From Staphylospora marina (GTDB taxonomy: Bacteria > Bacillota > Bacilli > Thermoactinomycetales > Thermoactinomycetaceae), in the NCBI RefSeq assembly GCF_003856495.1, contig NZ_CP034118.1:1344001-1408000 (forward strand): a DNA stretch of 64,000 bases. Direction: 5' to 3'. Under the pieces are notes generated by a model, which did no database searches, was not told the origin of the DNA, and saw only the letters and a program-made list of their open reading frames with translations. The translations under genes and the position numbers were made by a program. Numbering within the stretch: the stretch's first letter is position 1; each line of letters begins with the position of its first letter. Positions 27,256 to 35,396 of this stretch are shown piece by piece.

Positions 27256-27640
27256 GATGCTACAACTTCCAAAAACCCTTGGGAGTTTTTCTGTAACTGT
27301 TTTCAACGATAGGTCGGTCACGTTGATTTTGCTTGAGCCTTCCCCGCCGAAGACAACTGATCGGAGGGCGAAATTCAATCCGGATGGATCTGCCGCCGGG
27401 GATGGATTGCAGGTCCCGAATGGTGTGTGACCGAGATCGTGGACATATCGCCCTTTGTTTTTGCGGTGTCAGATCCACGGCGAGATCCTCAAACTCTTCG
27501 ATTCCCTATCTCCACAAGTCGTCACTGGATATGTTTGAGGCAAAAAATCAATCGCCCGTCTTCCGAAACAAGGAAGACGGGCGGTGACGAGACATGCACC
27601 CGGAATCCGATTCCGCCACTTCTCTTGCACGTTCGCCGGT
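27256..27640. other. 385-nt intergenic stretch without a recognised gene
   Basis: Only short shadow frames are present. It contains a weak AAAACCCTTGGG-type hairpin just after the orphan membrane gene and the terminator of the sugar operon at 27539-27582. No transposase, tRNA or protein remnant could be identified in the middle. Confidence 0.6.
27539..27582 (-). terminator. terminator of the sugar transport operon
   Basis: GCCCGTCTTCC and GGAAGACGGGC (27554-27582) form an 11-bp stem with a 7-nt loop, followed on the minus strand by a T run. It lies past the last permease gene. Confidence 0.88.
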
Positions 27641-28459
27641 TCATTTCAAACCGGTCGTGGCGATTCCCTTGATGAAGTGACGCTGGAAGATCAGGAACAC
27701 GATGATGACCGGTACCGTCATGAACATGGCTCCGGCCATGATGTGGTTCCAGAATGCGTCGTATTCCCCGTACAGCGTGGCCAAGCCCACCGGCAGGGTG
27801 TACATCTCCTCCGACGTGGTCAAAAGGTTCGGCCACATGAAGCTGTTCCAGTTGCCCATGAACTGAAAGATCGCCTGGGTGGCCAGTGCCGGACGCGCCA
27901 GCGGCATGACGATCCGCCAGAACACTCCCCAGCGGGTCAGCCCGTCGATGAATCCGGCCTCTTCCAGTTCCTTCGGGATCGACAGGAAGAACTGACGCAT
28001 CAGGAAGATCCCGAAACCGTTCACCAGCCACGGAATGGTCAGTGCCGCGTAATTGTCCACCCAGCCCAGCGAGCTGAGCAAAATGTAAATCGGAACGAGA
28101 ATCACTTGCCCCGGCACCATCATCACGCCGAGAACCATCAGGAAAAACAGCGTTTTCCCCGGAAAGTTGATTCTCGCCAACGCATATCCCGCCATGGAGT
28201 TGAACACCAAGTTGCCGGCCGTCACGATGACCGCCACGATCAGGCTGTTGAGAAACCATTTGGAAAACGAGTATTCGTCACTGCCGATCAGCTTGATGTA
28301 GTTGTCCAACGTGAGCTTTTCCAAAGGCACCCAAACCTTGCTCACATCCGGTGTGGCCTTGAGTGAGGTGAGGACGGACCACAGGAAGGGGAACAAGGTC
28401 AAAGCGGCATACCCGATGACCACCGTGTACAGCAGCACTTTCCAAATTCGTTTGGACAC
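27641..28459 (-). CDS. sugar ABC transporter permease, MalG/CUT1 type
   Basis: The 272-aa product has six hydrophobic segments and the permease EAA loop EAGFIDGLTRWGVFWRIVMPLARPA, which contacts the ATPase. It is the second permease of a CUT1 importer, with the preceding gene as its partner. GTG at 28459 follows GGGGGAAC at 8-11 nt. The ATG at 28501 overlaps the first permease gene and is not used. It is the last gene of the operon before the 27554-27582 terminator. Confidence 0.93.
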   Translation of the reverse strand: MSKRIWKVLLYTVVIGYAALTLFPFLWSVLTSLKATPDVSKVWVPLEKLTLDNYIKLIGSDEYSFSKWFLNSLIVAVIVTAGNLVFNSMAGYALARINFPGKTLFFLMVLGVMMVPGQVILVPIYILLSSLGWVDNYAALTIPWLVNGFGIFLMRQFFLSIPKELEEAGFIDGLTRWGVFWRIVMPLARPALATQAIFQFMGNWNSFMWPNLLTTSEEMYTLPVGLATLYGEYDAFWNHIMAGAMFMTVPVIIVFLIFQRHFIKGIATTGLK

Positions 28460-28478
28460 TGGATGTTCCCCCTTTCCT

Positions 28479-29369
28479 CTACATCCGGGTCTCTTCCCCA
28501 AAGAATTTGCGCTGGACCAGCGTCAGAATCAGAATGACGAAGAAGAGGAAAAACGCCATGGCCGAAGCGTAACCCATTTCAAACTCCTTGAACGCCGCGT
28601 TGTACAGATAGAGAACCACCGTGAGCGTGGCATCCAGCGGTCCGCCTTCCCCTTTGGAGATCACGTACATCTGGTCAAAGACCTGGAAGGTGCCGATGAT
28701 GGACATGATCACGATGAAGAAGGTGGTGGGCTTCAAAAGAGGAAGCGTGATGTGCCAGAAACGGCGAAACGGTCCCGCTCCGTCCACTTCGGCCGCTTCA
28801 TACAGTTCCTGCGGGATATCCTGAAGCCCTGCCAGATAAATCACCATGAATTGCCCCACCGTGGTCCAGACGGCCATCAGCATGATCGAAGGCAGGGCAA
28901 AATCCACGTCAAGCAGCCAACTTCTCCCCTCGATTCCGAACAGCCCCAAAAACTGGTTGACCACTCCGTCTTTTTTGAACAGGTTGAGGAACATCACCGA
29001 AACGGCGACGGTGGAGGTGACGGTGGGAAGAAAATAGGAAACCCGGAAAAACGTGCGTCCTCTCACTTTGCCGTCCACGATCAAGGCCAACAGCAAAGCG
29101 ATGCACACCTGGGTCGGAACCACCCCGAGAGAATAAATGGAGGTGTTCAACAAGGCTTTTTGGAACCGCTCATCCTGGAACATGCGAACATAGTTGTCGA
29201 TGCCCACAAACTTTGACAAATCGGGATTGATGAACGTGAATTCATGAAAGCTGAGCCAGAATGCATACAAGATGGGGCCGACCAGAAACACGGTCAGTGC
29301 CACGAACGCCGGCAAGATGAACAGAAGGCCGGCCAGCGGATCTCCGGTCAGTGATCTGCGCAAATTCAT
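28479..29369 (-). CDS. sugar ABC transporter permease, MalF/UgpA type
   Basis: The 296-aa product has six membrane segments and an EAA loop YEAAEVDGAGPFRRFWHITLPLLKP, as in CUT1 permeases. It pairs with the next gene to form the membrane channel of an oligosaccharide importer. It starts after a strong terminator-like hairpin (29398-29434) separating it from the binding-protein gene, so permeases are probably made at lower level than the binding protein. No ABC ATPase is in the cluster; a shared MsmX-like ATPase elsewhere is presumed. Confidence 0.93.
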   Translation of the reverse strand: MNLRRSLTGDPLAGLLFILPAFVALTVFLVGPILYAFWLSFHEFTFINPDLSKFVGIDNYVRMFQDERFQKALLNTSIYSLGVVPTQVCIALLLALIVDGKVRGRTFFRVSYFLPTVTSTVAVSVMFLNLFKKDGVVNQFLGLFGIEGRSWLLDVDFALPSIMLMAVWTTVGQFMVIYLAGLQDIPQELYEAAEVDGAGPFRRFWHITLPLLKPTTFFIVIMSIIGTFQVFDQMYVISKGEGGPLDATLTVVLYLYNAAFKEFEMGYASAMAFFLFFVILILTLVQRKFFGEETRM

Positions 29370-29397
29370 CCCCCCAGTTGACGTCCACTCTCTCAGA

Positions 29398-29434
29398 CAA
29401 AAAGGAGCGCCGCGACCGAATGCAGCGGCGCTCC
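29398..29434 (-). terminator. intercistronic terminator between binding-protein and permease genes
   Basis: GGAGCGCCGC and GCGGCGCTCC form a perfect 10-bp stem with an 11-nt loop, followed on the minus strand by TTTTTG. It sits inside the operon, so it probably works as an attenuator that reduces permease expression. Confidence 0.85.
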
Positions 29435-29453
29435 GCCGTTTCCGTTCAAGCCA

Positions 29454-30686
29454 TCATTTTTTCTCTGCTTGCTGTTGGGCCTTGTCCAGCGCGGCTTTTG
29501 CGGAAGACTCCTGTTTCAAAACCAGGGATTCGACGGCTTTGTTGGCGGCGTCGGTCAGTTTCGGCCCGTATTCGCCGTACTGGAACGGTTGGGCATAAGC
29601 GGCGCCTTTCACGAACGCCTCCCGCTCCGGATATTTCTCAACGAATTTCTGTCCCATGGCTTTGCGGGACGGAAGAGCCAGACCGCTGTCCACCACGTAT
29701 GCCTGCCCTTCTTCACTGGTCAGATACTCGATCAGTTTGAATGCGGCATCTTTGTTCTTGCTGTTTTTGGACATGACGTACGCAACGGTGAACGCCAGGT
29801 TGGAGTTGGGTTTGCCCGCTTCTTTCACCGGCAGTTCAACGATGCCGTATTCGATGTCCGGTGCTTTTTCCTTCAGGAACGGGATCAGCCATCCGCCTTC
29901 CACGACCATGGCCGCTTTCTGTTCGGCAAATGCGTCACCGCTCCAGTCAAAGCCCATGTTTCTCGGAACATCGGCCACTTTGTCCTTCACGAACAGATCG
30001 GAGAAGAATTGAAGCGCATCGGCGTTCTCCGGCAGATTCAGGCTGGGTTTGCCCTGATCATCCAGAACTTTCCCGCCGTTTTGATACAGGAACGGCTGAT
30101 AACGGGCAAGTTCGGGGTTGAGCACGAGTCCTTTGCGATCCCCTTTGGTCAGCTTTTGGGCCGCCTCTTTCAACTCTGCCCAGGTCTTGGGAGCCTCAAT
30201 GCCGGCCTCCTGGAACATCTTTTTGTTGTAGAAGAGTGCGAGCGTGTTGTAATCTTTCGGAATTCCGTAGGTCTTTCCGTCTGCTTGGAATGCTTTCACC
30301 AGGGAGTCTTCAAAGTCGGAAAGATTGACATTGTTCTTTTGCACATATTCATCCAGCGGTTCGAGGGCACCCAGGCGAATCAGGTCGGGAGCCGGCATGC
30401 TGTCCAGATAAAACACGTCCGGTTCCTTGCGAGCCCCGATCATCGTCTGGATTTCTTTCAGATAGTCATCCGTGATCGGTTCGATCTTGACTTTGACACC
30501 GGGATTTTTGCTTTCAAATTCCTTGACTTGCGTTTCCAGGATTTTCTTTTCCGCAGGACTGGACACCGCGGCACCGATCCGAATCACTTGGTCTCCTCCG
30601 GATTCATCGGAAGGGGAACTGCATGCGGTCACCATCAAAGCGAGAGCACCCGTAAGCGCTGTCAACATCCGCCATTTTTTCTTCAT
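29454..30686 (-). CDS. sugar ABC transporter substrate-binding lipoprotein
   Basis: The 410-aa product has a lipoprotein signal with lipobox LMVTAC and Cys22, then a typical family-1 binding protein: KILETQVKEFESKNPGVKVKIEPI, a DVFYLDSMPAPDLIRLGALEPLDEY-type region (in part), and MVVEGGWLIPFLK. It would sit on the outer face of the membrane and deliver oligosaccharides, probably maltodextrin- or isomaltose-like given the adjacent debranching-type hydrolase. AAAGGAG lies 9-12 nt before ATG 30686. Confidence 0.92.
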   Translation of the reverse strand: MKKKWRMLTALTGALALMVTACSSPSDESGGDQVIRIGAAVSSPAEKKILETQVKEFESKNPGVKVKIEPITDDYLKEIQTMIGARKEPDVFYLDSMPAPDLIRLGALEPLDEYVQKNNVNLSDFEDSLVKAFQADGKTYGIPKDYNTLALFYNKKMFQEAGIEAPKTWAELKEAAQKLTKGDRKGLVLNPELARYQPFLYQNGGKVLDDQGKPSLNLPENADALQFFSDLFVKDKVADVPRNMGFDWSGDAFAEQKAAMVVEGGWLIPFLKEKAPDIEYGIVELPVKEAGKPNSNLAFTVAYVMSKNSKNKDAAFKLIEYLTSEEGQAYVVDSGLALPSRKAMGQKFVEKYPEREAFVKGAAYAQPFQYGEYGPKLTDAANKAVESLVLKQESSAKAALDKAQQQAEKK

Positions 30687-30724
30687 CCACGGATTCTCCT
30701 TTCCCTGAACTTGAGGCTGTCTTT

Positions 30725-32818
30725 TCACCGGACGGAACGATGGAGCACGGACCAGCCGGTCGTGTTGCGCAGAACCGACACATGAACGCCGGCTTCCGAA
30801 CGGACCAGAGCCAAATCCAGCTCCCCTTCCCCCACTTTCAGTCGCCGGATCAGCAGTCGGTTGACGCCTTCCGGCAATACGGGAGCGAGTTCCACCTGCT
30901 TGCGAACCGGATCGGGGAACATGCCCGCCATCGCGCGAAGCAGGACAAACGCGGCACCTGCCGCCCACGCCTGCGGAGAACAAGCGACGGGATACGGAAC
31001 GGGATTTCCTTCGTTTTCTCCGTAGCCGCAGAACAGTTCGGGAAGTCTGTAATCCCCGAAACAGGAAGCGGACCGGATCAACCCTGCCATCAACCGGGCG
31101 GCCTCGTCGGTCATCCCGGTTTCCAACAGACCGAGCAGAATGAGCGAGTTGTCGTGCGGCCATACGGATCCGTTGTGATAACTCATCGGATTGTACGCCT
31201 TTTCCCGATCGCTCATCGTCCGGATTCCCCATCCGCTGAAGAGGTCGCTTTCCAACAGTCGTCGGCCGACACGGGCCCCTTTGTCCGGATCGAGGATTCC
31301 CGTCATCAGCAAGTGGCCCGGGTTGGAAGTGACCGCTCCCACTTTGCGGCGGTCCTTGTCCAGTGCAAGTGCCACGAAAGACTCGTCCTCCATCCAGAAA
31401 TCATCCGCAAAGCGACGCTTGAGATCTTCCGCCTGTTCACGCAGCCGGTTCGCCGTCTCTTCGTCTCCCAGCAAACGGAACAACTCGGCCCAGCGGGTTC
31501 TGGCCATGTAGACGTAGCCTTGCACCTCGCACAACGAAATCGGGGCCTCGGCGAGCCTGCCGTCCTTGTGAACGACGGAATCCGCAGAATCTTTCCATCC
31601 TTGGTTGTCGATTCCCTTTTCCGATTTGCGGACATAGGAAGTGTACCCTCTTCCGTCCGGATCGCCGTGACGATCCATCCATTCGAACGCCCTGCGTGCG
31701 TGATCGGCGAACGTCCGGATGGTTTCGAAATCTCCGGTGAATCGCCAATACTCGGCCATCAGGATCAGAAACAGCGGCGTGGAGTCGATCGATCCGTAAT
31801 ACGGAGTGAACGGCACCTGGCCGGAATTGGCCAGCTCTCCCCTGCGAATTTCGTGCATGATTTTCCCCGGCTCTTCATCTCTCCAGGGATCCAGGCGGCT
31901 TCCCTGATGACGGGCCATGGTTCGGATGACGGCCAACGCCAGCTCCGGACGAACGGGCAAGGCCTGCCAAGCCGCGATCAGGCTGTCGCGTCCGAAGGGC
32001 ACCGCAAACCACGGAAGTCCGGCCACGGGGAGTTCTCCGTCCCCCGCATCTGTCAGAAGCATCCGGAAGTCTCCCAGAGCCGTTTCCAGCATTCCCTTGA
32101 ACGCCACGGAATCCGTCTCCGCCTCTGGACAGGAAGTGCGCCATTGTTCTTCCTTCCGCAAGACCCTGAGAAAAGACTCATCGGGACTCAGCACTTCGGG
32201 GGATTCGTCTCCTTCGGAGGAAACGACCGAGAGCGTCACCGACATGCTCTCGCCGGGCTCCAGCAGGACGGGAATCCGGAACCGGCCTTCCTCATCCGTT
32301 TCCGCATCGGTGTCCACCGACACGGAGGTGCGACGAACCAATCCGTCCACACCTTCATACACAAACCGGACGGACGAATGTCCGCATTCCGACTGCCGCT
32401 TGTTCCCCGTCTTTCCTCCGGCGAATCCCCTGACCGTAAACATGTCCGCAAAGTCGGCATCGACCCGGATGACCATGTGCGATCGAAGCTGACGACGGTC
32501 CAGATTGGTCAGACGAAACCGGTCATGGAGCACGCTTCCGTCAATCCAACGCTCCCGGATGATCTCGAGCGACTCCCGCCAGAAGAGCACTTCGTCCCCG
32601 CTTTTCACCTCCAGATTGGTGTAACGCGTCTTCCCCCTCGCTCCACGGGCTTCAGAGGAAAGCGTCACGAGACCGACCCCTTCCAGCTCCCACTCCAGGG
32701 TGGAAAGATGGCGCATGTCCCTCCGCCACAATCCGTATCCTTCCGCATTGCCCCCGGGAACGGTTCCTTCGGGATCCGAAAACAGAAATACCTCTCCGTC
32801 TTTGATCAACTGTTTCAT
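30725..32818 (-). CDS. amylo-alpha-1,6-glucosidase / glycogen-debranching family glycoside hydrolase
   Basis: The 697-aa product has an N-terminal glycogen-debranching beta-sandwich (GYGLWRRDMRHLSTLEW and LTNLDRRQLRSHMVIRVDADFAD) and an (alpha/alpha)6 barrel in the GDE_C/GH15-like style with PWFAVPFGRDSLIAAW. No signal peptide, so it acts on imported oligosaccharides in the cytosol. ATG at 32818 follows GGGGAGG. A CGAAAACGTTTTCG operator lies 23-36 nt upstream. It is between the LacI gene and the binding-protein gene, and ties sugar uptake to hydrolysis. Confidence 0.88.
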   Translation of the reverse strand: MKQLIKDGEVFLFSDPEGTVPGGNAEGYGLWRRDMRHLSTLEWELEGVGLVTLSSEARGARGKTRYTNLEVKSGDEVLFWRESLEIIRERWIDGSVLHDRFRLTNLDRRQLRSHMVIRVDADFADMFTVRGFAGGKTGNKRQSECGHSSVRFVYEGVDGLVRRTSVSVDTDAETDEEGRFRIPVLLEPGESMSVTLSVVSSEGDESPEVLSPDESFLRVLRKEEQWRTSCPEAETDSVAFKGMLETALGDFRMLLTDAGDGELPVAGLPWFAVPFGRDSLIAAWQALPVRPELALAVIRTMARHQGSRLDPWRDEEPGKIMHEIRRGELANSGQVPFTPYYGSIDSTPLFLILMAEYWRFTGDFETIRTFADHARRAFEWMDRHGDPDGRGYTSYVRKSEKGIDNQGWKDSADSVVHKDGRLAEAPISLCEVQGYVYMARTRWAELFRLLGDEETANRLREQAEDLKRRFADDFWMEDESFVALALDKDRRKVGAVTSNPGHLLMTGILDPDKGARVGRRLLESDLFSGWGIRTMSDREKAYNPMSYHNGSVWPHDNSLILLGLLETGMTDEAARLMAGLIRSASCFGDYRLPELFCGYGENEGNPVPYPVACSPQAWAAGAAFVLLRAMAGMFPDPVRKQVELAPVLPEGVNRLLIRRLKVGEGELDLALVRSEAGVHVSVLRNTTGWSVLHRSVR

Positions 32819-32840
32819 CTGAATCCTCCCCAAAGCTTCC

Positions 32841-32854
32841 CGAAAACGTTTTCG
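32841..32854. promoter_or_regulatory. LacI-family operator upstream of the debranching gene
   Basis: CGAAAACGTTTTCG is a perfect 14-bp palindrome with the central CG typical of LacI-family sites. It is identical to the core of the site upstream of the lacI-type gene. Confidence 0.8.
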
Positions 32855-32871
32855 AAAAGACCCGAATTCGA

Positions 32872-33873
32872 TCAACCGGAGGTGCTCTCGCGGATCATCA
32901 GAGACGGTTCAAGGATGACCGATTCCCCTTTTTCTCCTTCAAACAGGCGCACCAGCGCATTCACCGCTTCAAGTCCGAACCGGTATCGGGGCTGGTGGAC
33001 CGTGGTCAGGGACGGCGAGACATACCTGGCGAGTTCGATGTCATCGAAACCGACGACAGCCAAATCCCGCGGGATGCTCCTGTTCATCCTCTTCAAACCG
33101 TTGACGGCCCCGATCGCCATCCAGTCGCTCGCACAGAATACGGCGGTGAGATCCGGATGGTTTTCAAGCAAGTGATGGATGCCCGTCGTTCCCGATTCCT
33201 CTTCGAAGTTTCCGTGAAACACCGCTTCTTCCAAGCCCGCTTCCCGCATGGTTTCACGGTATCCCTGGAGGCGCAGCCGGCTCACGTAGGCGTCTTCATG
33301 TCCGTTGATGAATCCGATCCGCCGGTGACCGAGCCCGATCAGATGCTCCACGGCCAACTTTGCCGCTTTCACGTTGTCCACGGAGACGAAACTGCACCGC
33401 TCCGCCGTGAGAGGAATATCAATCAACACACAGGGAATCGATGCTTCCAACACTTCATGCAAGTACGGATCCTGAAACTTTGCTCCCAGCAAAATCACTC
33501 CGTCCAGTTGCCGCCTGCGACACAGCTCCATGTATGAAATTCCTTGCGGACGATGGGGACTGCCGGCGGCCAAGACCACGTCATATCCCAGATCGGCGGC
33601 CCGGTCATTGACACCGTAAATAATATCGAACAGAAAATGATGCCCACGACGGGACCGGGTGAAATCCAGGACAATCAAGCCCAGTGTCCGGGACTTTTTC
33701 GTGACGAGGCTTCGTGCGATTCCACTCGGCTGATAATCCATTTCCTCCGCAAGTCGGAGAATGCGCGCTTTGGTTTTCGGGTTGATGTCTTTATACCCGT
33801 TCAGCGCCCTGGAAACGGTGGTGATCGATACTCCGGCTTTTTCCGCCAATTCTTTGATGGTTACTTTTTTCAT
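32872..33873 (-). CDS. LacI family transcriptional repressor of the sugar operon
   Basis: The 333-aa product has the LacI HTH at residues 4-23 (TIKELAEKAGVSITTVSRAL), the hinge DYQPSGIARSL and a periplasmic-binding-protein-like effector domain ending in FGLEAVNALVRLF. ATG at 33873 has GGAGG 6-9 nt upstream. The operator overlaps its own ribosome-binding site, so it is autoregulated. The stop is 53 nt before the debranching gene start, in the same direction. Confidence 0.93.
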   Translation of the reverse strand: MKKVTIKELAEKAGVSITTVSRALNGYKDINPKTKARILRLAEEMDYQPSGIARSLVTKKSRTLGLIVLDFTRSRRGHHFLFDIIYGVNDRAADLGYDVVLAAGSPHRPQGISYMELCRRRQLDGVILLGAKFQDPYLHEVLEASIPCVLIDIPLTAERCSFVSVDNVKAAKLAVEHLIGLGHRRIGFINGHEDAYVSRLRLQGYRETMREAGLEEAVFHGNFEEESGTTGIHHLLENHPDLTAVFCASDWMAIGAVNGLKRMNRSIPRDLAVVGFDDIELARYVSPSLTTVHQPRYRFGLEAVNALVRLFEGEKGESVILEPSLMIRESTSG

Positions 33874-33881
33874 CAAGATCC

Positions 33882-33899
33882 TCCGAAAACGTTTTCGGA
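33882..33899. promoter_or_regulatory. LacI-family operator upstream of its own gene
   Basis: TCCGAAAACGTTTTCGGA is a perfect 18-bp palindrome that overlaps the lacI-type Shine-Dalgarno sequence, giving autoregulation. It shares its 14-bp core with 32841-32854. Confidence 0.85.
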
Positions 33900-34058
33900 T
33901 CAATTGTAAAAAATATCAGATTTAATGTCAATGTTTTCTTTTGTCACCGATATTTATTTATCCATAAAAAAGAAAATCCCGCCTCGCAGGAGCGTTTTTT
34001 CGCCATTCCCGGCACGATCACGACGACGTCATGCCGTCAGTCGCGCTCAATCAGGAAG

Positions 34059-35075
34059 TCAACGGGACTTGCGTTTGACCCAGCCTTTGGATTCCAACAG
34101 ATGCAGCAAGTATTTGAGGCGATGGACATACGTATGATCCTTCACCGTCCGCTCGTACGCCCGGGCGGCGATTGCTTCCCGTTCCTCGGGATGTTCCAGG
34201 TAATACAAGATCTTTTCCCTGAGATCATTCAAGTTGCGAAAGAAAACCATTTCCGTTCCCGGTTCATACATCTTCTTCAGGTCCCGGCGCCAGCTGGTCA
34301 GCTGAAAGGCCCGGCAAGCGGCGATTTCAAACGTCCGGTTGTTGGGAGTGCAGGCCGGCACGTTGAGGGGATTGTCGTTCCGATCATTTCTGGTGCGATG
34401 GATGTTGAGAACGATCTTGGCTCCGCAGTAGTACTTGATCACTTCCGACGGGGGAATCGGCTTGTTGTGGATGCATGATCTCAGTTGATGATAACGTTTC
34501 AGCCGGTCCCACCACTGACCGGCGATAATGGTTTTCCGAGTCTTGAGAAGCGGAGCGAGCGCATCGAAGTAAGCGATTCGGATGGGAAAAGCACTGCCGA
34601 CGAAGCAGATGTCGCTCCTGTATTTCGAAGGAACGGAAACCGGTCGGTATTTTGCGGGATTCACCGCGAGCGGAACATGAACGGCCGGCTTGCCGAGTTT
34701 TTTGTAAAATCCCACGCTGCCGCTGTCCTGTGTGACGACGAAATGGTAAGGCTTGACCAAAGTGGCGTGCGTCTTCAACCGATACGGATCATCCACGGTC
34801 CACACGCCGATCGGCACCCGAAACGAACGGAGTTTGTACACCACATGCGAAGGCAGGCAAGCCCCTCTGAATGAGAGAATCACATCGGGGCGAAACTTCT
34901 TGATTTTGGAGTACAACTGATCGGGAGATTCCCGAAAGATCAGGAATTTCTCCATCTTGAACGGCGGTTGCAACTTCTCCAGTTCCTGAAACGCATGAAT
35001 GATGTTTTCATCTTCGTCCGAGAGATGGTTCTGAAACGTGAATCCGCAGCCGGAAGAAATATAGAAAAGGCGCAT
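34059..35075 (-). CDS. CgeB-like glycosyltransferase (spore maturation family), copy 1
   Basis: The 338-aa product is like CgeB of B. subtilis, a glycosyltransferase-fold protein of the spore crust. It has GT-B-like halves; the nucleotide-sugar-binding C-terminal half has the shared motif TPNNRTFEIAACRAFQL also present in copy 2 at 38842. The N-terminal half has VWTVDDPYR. ATG at 35075 follows a weak GAAAGGA-type site. It lies about 320 nt from the divergent sulfatase-like gene and is the leftmost gene of the glycan locus. Confidence 0.8.
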   Translation of the reverse strand: MRLFYISSGCGFTFQNHLSDEDENIIHAFQELEKLQPPFKMEKFLIFRESPDQLYSKIKKFRPDVILSFRGACLPSHVVYKLRSFRVPIGVWTVDDPYRLKTHATLVKPYHFVVTQDSGSVGFYKKLGKPAVHVPLAVNPAKYRPVSVPSKYRSDICFVGSAFPIRIAYFDALAPLLKTRKTIIAGQWWDRLKRYHQLRSCIHNKPIPPSEVIKYYCGAKIVLNIHRTRNDRNDNPLNVPACTPNNRTFEIAACRAFQLTSWRRDLKKMYEPGTEMVFFRNLNDLREKILYYLEHPEEREAIAARAYERTVKDHTYVHRLKYLLHLLESKGWVKRKSR

Positions 35076-35396
35076 CCCGATTCGGTCCTTTCCTTTTGTT
35101 TCTCATACCGGATCAACGTCGCGCCGGCTTCAACCGCGCACCGGCGCAATGAAAACCGCCCGGCCCCCATGGGCGTTCATGCATTTCCCACGTCATCCGG
35201 CAACATTCACGCGCATGAAACGGCTTCTACGAATCTGATTCATTTTATTTTTTCTCCGGAAAAAAGTGACCCGACCTTCGAAAATCATCGTCGGTCTATC
35301 CTCCCCTGTCCCGGTGACACCGGCACCCCTCCGGAAGAGATCTCATATGTTGGATTGAACAACGTTTGTACACGGAGAAGAAAGGCAGGTGGAAGG
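35076..35396. other. 321-nt divergent intergenic region
   Basis: Control region between the CgeB-like gene (left) and the sulfatase-like gene (right). No open frame is supported. A CATATGTTG at 35344-35352, with AC about 17 nt upstream, resembles a sigma-K or sigma-E -10; this is a weak candidate. No sigma-A promoter is clear. Confidence 0.4.

Noticed and set aside
27256-27540. Transposase or gene remnant between the orphan membrane gene and the sugar operon
   Set aside because: No frame or inverted repeat with recognisable content was found.
30740-33175. 811-aa open frame on the plus strand
   Set aside because: It is antisense to the debranching enzyme and the LacI gene, which have clear families and ribosome-binding sites. 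Long antisense frames are expected in this GC-rich codon use.
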